Of a stretch of 64,000 bases of DNA, positions 45,801 to 57,052 are shown piece by piece. The translations under genes were made by a program, and so were the position numbers. The DNA is from Arcuatula senhousia (Eukaryota > Mollusca > Bivalvia > Mytilida > Mytilidae). The notes beneath the pieces were generated by a model. That model saw only the letters and a list, made by a program, of their open reading frames with translations, had not been told where the DNA came from and searched no databases. Positions within the stretch are counted from its first letter, which is position 1; each line of letters starts with the position of its first letter. The stretch is taken from assembly GCA_963971305.1 (NCBI GenBank), contig OZ020303.1, forward strand, positions 64,666,867-64,730,866, in the 5' to 3' direction.

Positions 45801-46547
45801 TATTACTTGTTTTACATTTCTCCAAAACGTTCTTGTATAGTTAATAGCGAGCATCGTAGATGCGAGCCCTACGGCATTGTGCATGTTTTGAGATGTGCCA
45901 GAAATATACTGACGATAAAACCGGAACAGGTTTACTTTTACGGAGTGAAAAAAATAATAGGCACGGAGCAAGTAAAACAATCAACCCTCTGGTATGCTGG
46001 GCTTATGAAAAATACATCATAATCTGTTATGCAAAAATATAAAAGTTGAAATTCAAAAACAGTTATAAAACCCTCATTCATCCACTTGTTTGTTTATACA
46101 CACATATCTTTATTTAAACACCATTCGGTCTTTTCCGCTGAAAAACGATTTTCCGGAAATTACCGAGCTAGCTTTTGGCAACATCGTCGCATTGACTAGT
46201 CATACAAAATGCATGATACTGACCAAGCTTTGTTTAATTCCAGGTAAGATAAAATAAGATAAAGAAATACATAAATTTACTAAATAAAACCTACTCATAA
46301 TAATAATAAAAAGGTTCTTTCTTACCTGAAAATGAAAGAAGAGTCCCATCATGTGGGGTTTCACTCACTTTCCTCAGTCCCGCATGATATTTTAACTTTA
46401 CCGTTTTTTTTCAGCCAGGTTTTTTAATGTACCTTCTGTTACCAATGCTTCAAATAAAACACTGATACTCAGAAAATCTCACAAAACCTGACAGAATCTG
46501 AATGTTGTTTTGATCTGCTGAAAAAGCGCGAAATACTCTGACAAGGA
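45801..46547. other. non-coding, nothing recognised
   Basis: Open stretches near 45786-46022 overlap on both strands and lack splice context. Confidence 0.35.
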
Positions 46548-47020
46548 GTGAGTGAGTGAGTTGGTGTTTTACGCCCGTGCGACGCTATATAGGTTATTTA
46601 CAGGCGATGAACATGAAAAGGATGATAAAATGAACATGAAATGATGATGATAAATGAAATATGGGATGGGGTGGGAAACAAAGGACCGGTTAATTTTGAA
46701 GAACCACAGGAAAAGGGGAGAGGTGGGTAGGGGCGGAAAATTTAGCCTATGTGGTGCACTTCTTGGCGGTCCACAAAGGGGTCTTTTACGTGCATGGAGC
46801 GTGGCACTCTCCACTATGGTCGGCGGTCAGGGTTTCCGTATTTTAGACCTGACAACCCCCGCGGACGAGGGCCACCCTATTTAGTCACCTAGGGTACACA
46901 CTTGGTGGCTCTGTGGGCTGAGCACTGACCCGACGTCAGAATCCCAAGACCCTTAGTCGCCTCTTACGACAAGCTAGGCTCTGCTGCGGGCCTATTCGCC
47001 ACCCGGGCCCCGCACGGGAC
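46548..47020 (-). mobile_element. 473-bp SINE-like (ACTC)n copy
   Basis: Perfect 12-bp target duplications CTCTGACAAGGA (46536-46547 and 47021-47032). It is nearly identical to the 9141 copy except for a small internal deletion near 46815, where the phrase around ACACACGTTGGCC is missing. Confidence 0.88.
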
Positions 47021-48383
47021 CTCTGACAAGGAAATGACGTCACGTAATTCATAAAATGGATAATTTCGTCCCCGCTTAATGTCGTCCCAGAATGTTATAG
47101 GATTTATTATGTGCACAAAATGAATAATTGAATTTTTTATAAGTAGTTGTTGATCCTAGATATTTTAACAACAACTTTCTCAAGTGCATATTATTTGGGT
47201 TTGGTGGGGTCAGACTTTGCTACTATTCAATTCCTTTTTTAAAAGTTCCCTTTTTTCCTTAAACTTAGACAGTCGAGCACATGGATTTATTTTTAAAAGG
47301 TATATAGATTTTTGATGCCCGCTAAAAAGGCAGGGCCTTAATCATATTAGCAAAATAACCGATCTCTAATGTTCAAGAAAAACAGACATAATGACGTATC
47401 AGAGAATTTGAAATCGTAGTTGCCATGACTTGTTTCGAGTATTTCAATAGAAATGGTAAGTGTAACCAGAATGTTGGAGCCAAACATCCCTCTAAATTCC
47501 ATTGCAATCAATTTGTTCGCTAGTTTCGAATTCACAAAACACAACACCGTTACTTGACACTACTGTAAAAATAAAAGATGATCCCAGAACCATATATAGC
47601 CAAATACTAATTTAAAAACAACGTTGAAAGAGTTTTTCATGTTTTTTACTGCTTATATACAAATTATCTCGTCCCAGGCATTATACGAAATTTTCAATGG
47701 AATTATCTACGCGAGCTTTTAAGGCAATGTCTTTCTCATATTAAAACAGTTGTATTATATGCGAGCGAAGCGAAGCTCACTATTGTAGAGAGTCTGCCAA
47801 ATTGCACGAGACTCAAAATACGATGGTTGAAAATAAATTCTGTCATCATTTGGAAGGCATTGGACCTTTTCGAAAATACCGGGTCTAGATCTCGCGCTAG
47901 CGAGACCCTTTAATTTGGCTTATTTATTTACAAACGGTAACAAAACAAAACCTTTTCTTGTTGTTAATGACAATAACTTTCTCAATAAATAATAACTATC
48001 TAACGAACGAACACTACTTGTTTTGTTTTTACACAAATATGGCTTTCTCTCGCGAGAATTCGATACTGTAGTGACCTTTTACCCATAGTGCATAGTCATG
48101 CGCAGAAAAATGGTGGAAATATCATCACATCCCTAATAAGTTCTGTCAATCAATTTTCGGAACTTTTCATAACACAGATTCATTAAAATAAAGTGAACAG
48201 CAACTGTTTTTCTACATATGTATGATAATTTGGTCCTACTTGATCTGAAAATAAAATCCTAATCCATCCTTATCCTCAAACTGACCAGACTTGGCGAAAT
48301 GTATCTGAACGAATCAAATGTCAGACAACATTTGATCCGGTCAGACAGAAAATTTGGAAAAAAACTTGTTAAACATTTAAAAG
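47021..48383. other. non-coding; repeat segment at 47668-47825
   Basis: GTCCCAGGCATTATACG..TCTACGCGAGC and TATGCGAGCGAAGCGAAGC..AATTGCACGAGACTC both reappear inverted at 53168-53425. An open minus-strand stretch near 47347-47540 has an acceptor but no convincing donor, so it is not called. Confidence 0.5.
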
Positions 48384-49079
48384 ACTAGAGGCTCCCAGGA
48401 GCCTGAATCGCTCACCTGATCTCTTATGCCAAAGTTTGAATAAATTTCACAACCTTTCAAGTATACAAAGTTGCAAAACAATCCTTTCAGGGGTTTCAGA
48501 GAAAATTTTTGGAAATCAGTTTAAATGAATAGAAAAAACAGTTAAAGGGCAATAACTCCTGTAAGGACCTTTAGATGCTGAAGAAGAAAATTTGCTTCAG
48601 ATTTTCTCTATCTCTTATACTTTTCGAGTTATAAGCCAAAAACAATGGTCTGACCCCCTGTTCTATTTTTTACCAATAGCGGCCATGTTGGTTGGTCGAC
48701 ATGTATATTATTCACAAACTTGGTAGAGGACATCCTAAAGATCATGTATACCAAGTATCAATGCAATCCCTTCAGTGGTTTTAGAGAAGAAGATTTTTGA
48801 AAATCAGTGTAAATTAAACTCTTAAACGGCTGATCTGACAATTTAGACCCTGAATAATTTTTGTAGATCTCAATGAGCTTAACAATTCTGCAATGCTAAC
48901 TTTTCCTCTAGCTCTAAGGGTTTTCAAAATATAGTCCAACAAGAGGCTCCCAGGAGCCTGAATCGCTCACCTGACATATGTGCCTGAAGTAAAGGTTTTA
49001 AGGCAAAATCAATTTAACTTTGAAAGGGTCATAAGATTAATAAAGGGGTCATCTGACAATATGGTGGATCTAAAGGTGC

Positions 49080-51300
49080 TGATCACTTTTGTTCAAAATC
49101 TAAAAATCTGTCACCCTTTTTGAGTTATTTGCAAAAAAAATGCAGTTTAACCTAATGTTCTATTTTTAGCCACAGCGGCCATGTTTTACAACCAATCAAA
49201 AATCCCCACAACAGTTCTATACACCTAATAATAATAAACAATAATACCAAGTTTGGTTCCAATTGGACTTAAAGTGTCAGAGGAGTTAACATTTTCAATG
49301 TAATGAGGAAATGCTGTTAAAATGCTCAATTTTGACATTCCATGGGCAATAACTCCTCAAAGGAAAGGTCTAACAACGTTGACCCTGTTACAAATTTTGT
49401 AGATCTTGATACGCTTAACAATATGCAATTTAAATTTCTCAAATATCTTGTATAGTTTTCAAGATATTGAGCTAAACAGGTGCAAAGTTTGCAAAAAAAA
49501 CACAATAAGGGCAATAACTCCTACATGGGTTGTTGGATTTTCTTCAAAATTTCAGAGCTGGTAGATCTTGAGGTGCTGATCACTTTTGTTTCCAATCAAA
49601 ATTTTGAAATCTGTCACCGTTTTAGAGTTATTTGCAAAAAACTGCCATTTACCCCTATGTTCTATTTTTAGCCACAGCTGCCATGTTTTATGACCAATCA
49701 AAAATTCCCACATCAGTTCTATACACCTAATGCTAATAAACAACTATACCAAGTTTGGTTCCATTTGGACTTAAAGTGTCAGAGGAGTTAACGTTTTCAA
49801 TGTAATGAGGAAATGCTGTTAAAATGCTAAATTTTGACATTCTAAGGGCAATAACTCCTAAAAGGAAAGGTCCTACAACATTGACCCTATTACATATTTT
49901 GTAGATCTTGATGTGCTTAACAATATGCAATTTAAATTTCTCAAATATCTAGTATAGTTTTCAAGATATTGAGCTAAACAGGTGCAAAATTTGCAAAAAA
50001 TCCACAAAAAGGGCAATAACTCCTACATGGGTTGTTGGATTTTCTTCAAAATTTCAGAGCTGGTAGATCTTTAGGTGCTGATCACTTTTGTTCCCAATCA
50101 AAATTTTGAAATCTGTCACCGTTTTAGAGTTATTTGCAAAAAACTGCCATTTACCCCTATGTTCTATTTTAGCCACAGCTGCCATGTTTTATGACCAATC
50201 AAAAATCCCCACATCAGTTCTATACACCTAATGCTAATAAACAACTATACCAAGTTTGGTTCCATTTGGACTTAAAGTGTCAGAGGAGTTAACGTTTTCA
50301 ATGTAATGAGGAAATGCTGTTAAAATGCAAAATTTTGACATTCTAAGGGCAATAACTCCTAAAAGGAAAGGTCCTACAACATTGACCCTATTACATATTT
50401 TGTAGATCTTGATGTGCTTAACAATATGCAATTTAAATTTCTCAAATATCTAGTATAGTTTTCAAGATATTGAGCTAAACAGGTGCAAAATTTGCAAAAA
50501 ATCCACAAAAAGGGCAATAACTCCTACATGGGTTGTTGGATTTTCTTCAAAATTTCAGAGCTGGTAGATCTTTAGGTGCTGATCACTTTTGTTCCCAATC
50601 AAAATTTTGAAATCTGTCACCGTTTAAGAGTTATTTGCAAAAAACTGCCATTTACCTCTATGTTCTATTTTTAGCCACAGCGGCCATGTTATAAGACCAA
50701 TCAAAAATCCCCACATCAGTTCTATACACCAAATGCTAATAAACAACTATACTAAGTTTGGTTCCATTTGGACTTAAAGTGTCAGAGGAGTTAACGTTTT
50801 CAATGTAATGAGGAAATGCTGTTAAAATGCTAAATTTTTACGTTCTAAGGGCAATAACTCCTAAAAGGAAAGGTCCTACAACGTTGACCCTGTTACATAT
50901 TTTGTAGATCTTGATGTGCTTAACAATATGCAATTTAAATTTCTCAAATATCTAGTATAGCTTTCAAGATATTGAGCTTAACAGGTGCAAAATTTGCAAA
51001 AAATCCACAAAAAGGGCAATAACTCCTACATGGGTCGTTGGATTTTCTTCAAAATTTCAGGGTAGGTAGATCTTGAGGTGCTGATCACTTTTACCCTATG
51101 CCAGAATTTTGATATCTGTAGCCGTTTTTGAGTTATTTGGAAAAAACTGCATTTTACCCCTATGTTCTATTTTTAGCCGTGGCGGCCATGTTTTACGACG
51201 AATCAAAAATTCCCACATCAGTTCTAAGCACCGAATGCTAATGAACAGCCATACCAAGTTTGGTTGCATTTGGACTTATGGTGTCAGAGGAGTTAACGTT
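49080..51300 (-). repeat. 501-bp tandem array inside element B
   Basis: The phrase AAGTTTGGTTCCATTTGGAC recurs at intervals of 501-502 bp (49248, 49750, 50251, 50753, 51255 approximately). The second and third units differ by only a few bases over 500 bp, pointing to very recent unequal exchange or gene conversion. Confidence 0.9.
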
Positions 51301-51312
51301 TTAAAAAGTTTA

Positions 51313-51362
51313 CGGACGACGGACGACGGACGACGGACGGACGACGGACGGACGACGGACGC
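51313..51362 (+). repeat. GACGGACGACGG microsatellite
   Basis: Mixed GACG and GAC GACG units at the end of element B. A shorter matching tract lies at 52832-52868 at the end of A, so it is part of the family's head. Confidence 0.85.
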
Positions 51363-52049
51363 CAAGTGATGACAATAGCTCACATGACCCTTCGGGTCAG
51401 GTGAGCTAAAAACTGCAAAAATTATCAATTTTGATGATTAAAGGGCAATAACTCCTATAAGGAGTCGTTTCACAACTTCGACTCAATGAAGAGATTCGTA
51501 GAGCTTTTGATGCTGAACAAGGAAGGTTGCTTCAGATTTTCTCTATCTCTTATACTTTTTGAGTTATAAGCCAAAAACAATGGTCTGACCCCCCTGTTCT
51601 ATTTTTAGCAACAGCGGCCATGTTGGTTGGTCGACATGTATATAATTCACAAACTTGGTAGAGGACATCCTAAAGATCATGTATACCAAGTATCAATGCA
51701 ATACCTTCAGTGTAGATCTCAATGAGCTTAACAATTTTGCAATGCTAACTTTTCCTCTAGCTCTAATGGTTTTCAAGATATAGTCCAAAAACTGCAAAAA
51801 TGGTCAATTTTGATGATTAAAGGGCAATAACTCCTATAAGGAGTCGTTTCATAACTTCAACTCAATGGAGAGATTTGTAGAGCTTTTAATGCCGAACAAG
51901 GAGGGTTGCTTCGGATTTTCTCTATCTCTTATACTTTTTGAGTTATAAGCCAAAAACAATGGTCTGACCCCCCTGTTCTATTTTTAGCAATGGCGGCCAT
52001 GTTGGTTTGTCGACATGTATATAATTCACAAACTTGGTAGAGGACATCC

Positions 52050-52256
52050 AGTCTTCCAGAATTCCGACCAGTACCTCCTCGTGGTGGAAGACGGGCCCTG
52101 TCTCCAGGGCGTATGTACCTGGAACAGCTAACACTGGCGGTGGTGTGTCATGGGCTGGACGACCCATGGCACATAGCGAGTCTATACCTGTTTAGGTATT
52201 AAAGTCGACGCAGAGGGGCTTTCCCCTAGTCGCGACTATAAATACCCATCAGTATC
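52050..52256 (-). mobile_element. 207-bp SINE-like element with 11-bp target duplication
   Basis: Perfect duplications AGAGGACATCC (52039-52049 and 52257-52267) flank it inside element A. On the minus strand it includes GGGTATTTATAGTCGCGAC, GACTCGCTATGTGCCATGGG and CAGCCCATGACACACCACC. The other copy is at 37853-38080. No poly-A or tandem tail is evident, which is unusual for a SINE. Confidence 0.85.
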
Positions 52257-52886
52257 AGAGGACATCCTAAAGATCATGTATACCAAGTATCAATGCAATC
52301 CCTTTAGTGTTTTTAGAGAAGAAGATTTTTGAAAATCAGTGTAAATTGATGGAAAAAACAGTTAAAGAGGAATAACTCTTAAACGGCTGATCTGACAATT
52401 TAGACCCTGAAATCATTTTAGTAGATCTCAATGAGCTTAACAATTTTGCAATGCTAACTTTTCCTCTAGCTCTAATGGTTTTCAAGATATAGTCCAAAAA
52501 CTGCAAAAATGGTCAATTTTGATGATTAAAGGGCAATAACTCCTATAAGGAGTCGTTTCACAACTTCAACTCAATGGAGAGATTTGTAGAGCTTTTGATG
52601 CCGAACAAGTATTTGCTTCGGATTTTCTCTATCTCTTATACTTTTTGAGTTATAAGCCAAAAACAATGGTCTGACCCCCCTGTTCTATTTTTAGTAACGG
52701 CGGCCATGTTGATTGGTCGACATGTATATAATTCACAAACTTGGTAGAGGACATCGTAAAGATCATGTATACCAAGTATCAATGCAATCCCTTCAGTGGT
52801 TTCAGAGAAGAAGATCTTTGAAGAAAAGTTAACGGACGACGGACGACGGACGGACGGACGACGGACGCTTCGGGTCAGGTGAGCTA

Positions 52887-53167
52887 AAAAACCTCAAAAA
52901 TGTAATTCGGTCAGACATCGTCATTTTCCACCAGGTTTCTAAATCAATCTTTTGCAACCAGTACTTGGCAATTATAGATACGGGTATACAAAATATAACA
53001 AAACCTGGCAGAAGAGCGGTGACATTTTGATGTCTTCATATTTACAGTCTGCTAGTCGAATGATATGACGTCACTGAAGGATCGATTAAGTTATGGATGA
53101 TGTTGTCCCGGCCGCAAACCATATTTTGGCGTTTTTATGGATAATACATTTTTTTCAAATAAATTAA
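52887..53167. other. non-coding, nothing recognised
   Basis: Short stretch between repeats; no feature seen. Confidence 0.35.
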
Positions 53168-53425
53168 TATGAGAAAGATATTGCCTTAAAAAAGCCCGCG
53201 TAGATACAAAAATATAATCTATTCCATTGATAATTTCGAATAATGCCTGGGACGATGTATTACTATTTCCCGCAATTTTTCAGCACGCGCAGACATTTTC
53301 GAAAATTTCCGAAAATCGAATGTTTCCGGTGACAGAATGATTTTTCTTCCATAGTATTTTGAGTCTCGTGCAATTTGGCATACTTTCTACATTAGAGAGC
53401 TCGCTACGCTCGCATATTATTTTTT
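53168..53425 (-). repeat. inverted partners of the 47668-47825 segments
   Basis: TAATATGAGAAAGATATTGC..CCCGCGTAG..GCCTGGGACGA and GAGTCTCGTGCAATTTGGCA..GCTCGCTACGCTCGCATA are each inverted relative to 47668-47825, yet occur in the same left-to-right order. The two blocks are therefore separate repeats, not one inverted segment. Confidence 0.6.
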
Positions 53426-53696
53426 TATCCAAAAGTGGACCCTCTTAGCTAATGATCCAGCCGAGGGTATTTTGACATTTTCTCCAGATCCAATTAAGAT
53501 TAAACCCAGGTTTGGTTGCACCTATTATCATATTGATTTTGTATCTTCGCGAGCTTTTAGGGTAGAGCCATTATCATAATATGAGGCAGGTAAATCCTGT
53601 TACGCTCCCGATGTTTCAATTAATTTTTTTTGTTTTTGTTGTTGTTAGAAAATAAAAAAAAACCCTAGCTTTTCTTGTGGGTTACGTGAGCGTTTA

Positions 53697-53833
53697 ATGA
53701 CGTCTAAAATTTTCAAAGATAAAAACGTTAAAAAGACGCCGAAAGTTCGGGAAAACAAGCGCGTGCTATACCGGACGTTGAAGGAAAATTCAGCTCATAG
53801 TACAACTAAAATATTGACATTTCTACCATTATC
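53697..53833 (+). pseudogene. possible small coding frame interrupted by a foldback element
   Basis: ATG begins a lysine-rich open frame (MTSKIFKDKNVKKTPKVREN, later YRTLKENSAHSTTKI) that runs into the foldback element at 53834. Beyond the element (from 55357) the same frame would continue for about eight codons to a TAA. The base composition is less AT-rich than its surroundings. The protein is not recognised, and coding status is an inference. Confidence 0.3.
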
Positions 53834-53869
53834 TATGGAACGCCATAGCTGCCTTATGATGATGAGTTT

Positions 53870-54130
53870 CATTATGTGATGATACTTTGTCATTATATGA
53901 TGGTACTTTGTCATTATGTGATGGTACTTTGTCATTATGTGATGGTACTTTGTCATTATGTGATGATACTTTGTCATTATGTGATGGTACTTCTTCATTA
54001 TGTGATGATACTTTGTCATTATGTGATGGTACTTCTTCATTATGTGATGATACTTTGTCATTATGTGATGATACTTCTTCATTATGTGATGATACTTTGT
54101 CATTATGTGATGATACTTTGTCATTATGAG
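53870..54130 (+). repeat. 21-bp minisatellite, left foldback arm
   Basis: About 12 copies of GATACTTTGTCATTATGTGAT, with variants GGTACTTT and GATACTTCTTC. Because 21 is a multiple of three, both strands stay open and yield long repetitive translations (for example MTKYHHI repeats) that I regard as artefacts. Confidence 0.9.
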
Positions 54131-55061
54131 ATCAAAGTTTATTATTATGAACAGCGCTGAAAAAAAATAGTCATTTCTTATTTTGTTCAACAGGTAGTTT
54201 TTCTGTGTATCCCCCCCCAAAAAAAAATCGTTTCCAAAAGGTCGCTTTCTCGAATTTCAAATCAATAACCAATATATAATTTATTATATATTAATGTTGC
54301 AGGGGCTGTTTCTGGGGGTAAAGAAACTCTGCGTAGGGTTCAATCGTTTTATTACCAAATATTACATGGCTCTGAAATTTACAACAAATCAAGTATCAAA
54401 TATAGAAGTAACAATCAATCAATATAGTATAACAATATCACAGAAAAATGTAGTAAAATTTGTAAGTTTTAATAGCTCTTTCGTAACACAGAACAGGTGC
54501 AATCTGTTATAGTACATTTAACCTTTAAGGAATTTATATCGCATTCCAAAGTGATTGGATGTGTATTTCATTACAATAGAACGACATTGAGCCAACCTCA
54601 AAACTTTATATAAAAATATGAAGGTGTATTTGCGTGATTAAAATAGCAAAATAACTTTAAATGTGTAAATTAATAATCTATAACTCTAATAAGTTATTAT
54701 CAAAATATGTTTCTAAATAGTATATGTAAAGTTTCGTAAATCCGCTTGATACAATATCGGAATATTAAATAATCAAAAATATTAAGGGAGACAATAAAAA
54801 TCTTACCACACGCAAATATACAGACTAAGCTTACCACTTGTGGAGCAAGCCGTTAAAGATGAAAAATGTTGTTTACAAGTTTAAATATTTAATAAATTAT
54901 GTATCGGTTATGGATTTGAAATTCGAGAATAAACCATCAGGAAACTATTTTTTTTTGGGGGGGGGGATACACAGAAAAACTACGTGTCGAACAAAATATT
55001 TGTCATAAGAAAAGAATATTTTTTTAGCGCTGTTCATAATAATAAACTTTGATCTCATAAA

Positions 55062-55320
55062 GACAAAGTATCATCACATAATGACAAAGTATCACCACAT
55101 GATGAAGAAGTATCATCACATAATGACAAAGTACCATCACATAATGACAAAGTATCATCACATAATGACAAAGTATCATCACATAATGACAAAGTATCAC
55201 CACATAATGACAAAGTACCATCACATAATGACAAAGTACCATCACATAATGACAAAGTATCATCACATAATGACAAAGTATCATCACATAATGAAGAAGT
55301 ATCATCACATAATGAAACAC
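55062..55320 (-). repeat. 21-bp minisatellite, right foldback arm
   Basis: About 12 copies of the same 21-bp unit in the opposite orientation, mirroring 53870-54130 with a different order of variants. Confidence 0.9.
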
Positions 55321-55356
55321 ATCATCATAAGGCAGCTATGGCGTTCCATAATTATC

Positions 55357-56111
55357 GCTCCCTTCGGGAGCGTATTATTATTAACCAAAAGCATTAATAT
55401 ATTTCAAACTTTTTTTCTTAAAACCTGCATGTACAAATTGTTTAAGGCTTTCGGCTTACCACGTCCCGATTCATAATTTGTTTGCATATTTCTTGTTTTG
55501 GTGAACCTATACCTATATATAAACACTTTATCGTTGTCTGTATTACGTAATTTTCAAAGATTCAAAAATTAATTTCAACAATTTATACTTAGAAAATTCT
55601 ACCAAATTTTTTTCGAGGTATAGCAATGAAGAGGTATTGCATTTTTCTGAAAGTCGGTCACGGAGTTACCGGTGTGAGGTCAAAAACATCATGGCCTGGC
55701 ACACATCATATGCTGATGATGTCGGTTTGTTTCGTTCTATATATATGCTTGAAAATTTGAATAAATAAAATGCCTTATTGACCTAAAATGACAACCCAAG
55801 TCATATTTGAGATGTAAATAGAATTTGTGTACAAATCTCATTTTTAAAAGATGTTATAAAAAATTGTAGAAATCAAACGATTTGAAATTGGTCATGACAA
55901 TTTTTGTTCGTTGTTGGAAAACTTAAACTTCTATAGCCCAACCTCCCCCCTATTGATAACCTCTTACACATTAAATAAAAAATCAATAAAAGTTTAATTC
56001 AAAGAAAGAGATTGTTGCCTTTTCGGACTTGCAGTATAAGAATGTTTCATTGTGTTCTTAGCGTGCCTATACATTCCTGTCTGATATTTCTATCAATTTA
56101 AAATTAAAATA
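55357..56111. other. non-coding, nothing recognised
   Basis: A CGCTCCCTTCGGGAGCG stem-loop at 55356-55372; otherwise plain sequence. Confidence 0.4.
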
Positions 56112-56260
56112 ATGGATAAACGTTATTTTGTTCCAGTAGCTGAAGTTCACCAAGCTGATGAGTCCGGGGATCACCATACCAATACTAGTGTGTTTTTGCA
56201 TGAACAAAGCCAGAGCATAAGTTTGTCTTCTGAGGCCATGCCATCTAAGCCAAGACAAGA
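56112..56260 (+). CDS. possible first exon or ORF, unknown
   Basis: ATG opens about 50 residues (MDKRYFVPVAEVHQADESGD, later EAMPSKPRQD) of coding-like composition before a dispersed repeat starts at 56265. It faces the Harbinger-type gene convergently. PIF/Harbinger elements usually carry a second, Myb/SANT-like gene, but I see no Myb helix here, so a link is only a guess. Confidence 0.25.
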
Positions 56261-56264
56261 TGGT

Positions 56265-56420
56265 TTGTATTTATGTCTCCCCCCACTTTTGTGGGGAGAC
56301 ACGTTGTTTTTTTTTTCGTGTCCGTCCGTCCGTCCGTCTTTCTGTCCGTCATAAAGTTGGTCAGCGCAACTCTTCTGAAACTACTGAACCGAATTCAACG
56401 AAACTTGGTATATAGAAAGT
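56265..56420 (+). repeat. TGTCTCCCCCCACTT dispersed repeat head
   Basis: A palindromic head (TGTCTCCCCCCACTTTTGTG and GGGGAGACA), a GTCCGTCCGTCCGTC tract, then CTCTTCTGAAACTACTGAACC and GAAACTTGGTATA. It ends close to the Harbinger exon donor and may have replaced the downstream part of that gene. Confidence 0.6.
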
Positions 56421-56465
56421 ATATCATATGTAGTTGTGCATATTACCAGGAAATTAAAAATTTAC

Positions 56466-56800
56466 CTTAAATTAGCATCAACTACTGCCTGTACATTTAA
56501 AGCGTGGAACCCCTTCCTGCAAACATAGTCTGGCTCGTTCTCTTTTGGTGCAATGATCTCTATCAAGGTACAGTCAATTGCACCAACCACATTTGGGAAA
56601 CTTGAAAGATGGTAAAAATCCCGCTTTAAAACCCTAAGTTCTTCTTCTCTTCTTGGGAATGAAATATTATTCATTCTTTCACAGATGCTTGTAAGAACCC
56701 TATCCATAGAAACACAAACTGACGACTTTGAGATTCCATGCAAGTCTGCAGTTTCGGAATAAAAATTCCCCTTGGCCAGGCAACGTAGTGTCACAAGCAC
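56466..56800 (-). CDS. PIF/Harbinger-type (HARBI1-like) transposase, second exon
   Basis: This segment holds the start of the DDE nuclease fold. The acceptor ATTAATTTTAG precedes VLVTLRCLAKGNFYSETADL (phase 0). Residues then follow the family: an HTH-like HGISKSSVCVSMDRVL and the first catalytic Asp in VGAIDCT, followed by KGFHALNVQAVVDANL. It ends in a good donor (TTAAG|GTAAAT) two bases into a codon. The exon with the second Asp and the Glu should come next, but below 56466 there is only a dispersed repeat, so the gene looks truncated. This could be a dead transposon or a domesticated gene's remnant. Confidence 0.75.
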
Positions 56801-57052
56801 CTAAAATTAATGAAACCAAAAAAAAACGTTTACCCCACATTAACTACAAATATTTTTTAATTCAAAATATTACCAAACAAATCAATATGCACAGGGGTGC
56901 AAAAGCAGAGTTGCAGCATTTTACTAACCAAATCATTAAAGCGTAAGTTGTAACAGGTATTACATGCCAAATGAATAGGAAAATCTTTTAGAGTTATTGT
57001 CATCGCTCGGTGAAGATTAAAAATTAGTTCTTCAAATTTCTTTGAAATAATT

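Larger units (their letters stand above)
48940..51407 (-). mobile_element. GCTCACC-family element B, nested in A
   Basis: The left end CAAGAGGCTCCCAGGAGC follows ATATAGTCCAA; the right end GGGTCAGGTGAGCT precedes AAAACTGCAAAAA. In the uninterrupted unit at 51770-51800 the flanks are contiguous (ATATAGTCCAAAAACTGC), so B is an insertion with only about 2 bp of A possibly duplicated. It holds four 501-bp units and a GACGGACGACGG tract near its end. Confidence 0.85.
48384..52886 (-). mobile_element. GCTCACC-family element A, 4.5 kb with nested insertions
   Basis: It begins GACTAGAGGCTCCCAGGAGC and ends with a GACGGACGACGG tract and GGGTCAGGTGAGCTAA, the family's tail and head in reverse. Its tandem unit, about 470 bp long, contains GGGCAATAACTCCTATAAGG, AACAATGGTCTGACCCCCC and GGCCATGTTG. 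It is interrupted by element B (48940-51407) and by a 207-bp SINE-like insertion (52050-52256). Confidence 0.8.
53834..55350. mobile_element. 1.5-kb foldback element with minisatellite arms and ATTATC target duplication
   Basis: The ends TATGGAACGCCATAGC and GCTATGGCGTTCCATA are exact inverted copies, each itself a quasi-palindrome (TATGG..CCATA). Target duplications ATTATC lie at 53828-53833 and 55351-55356. Each arm, about 450 bp, contains in order: the end, a 21-bp minisatellite, GATCAAAGTTTATTATTATG, AACAGCGCT, a C8 (left) or G12 (right) run, and an AATTTATTA-rich block. The 580-bp centre (54290-54870) has no recognisable gene. Confidence 0.9.

Noticed and set aside
47347..47540. Open minus-strand stretch with an acceptor (CQVTVLCFVNSKLANK...)
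   Set aside because: An in-frame TAG touches the stronger acceptor, there is no convincing donor, and phase could not be tied to the dynein-domain gene.
49733..50431. Two almost identical 65-residue minus-strand frames
   Set aside because: The identity comes from the 501-bp tandem duplication; neither has domain or splice context.
55356..55372. CGCTCCCTTCGGGAGCG as a transcription terminator
   Set aside because: A bacterial-style terminator is not meaningful here; it is a small palindrome at the edge of the foldback insertion.
53795..55476. Long frames of MTKYHHI-type heptapeptide repeats
   Set aside because: The 21-bp minisatellite is a multiple of three, so all frames stay open; there is no independent evidence of translation.
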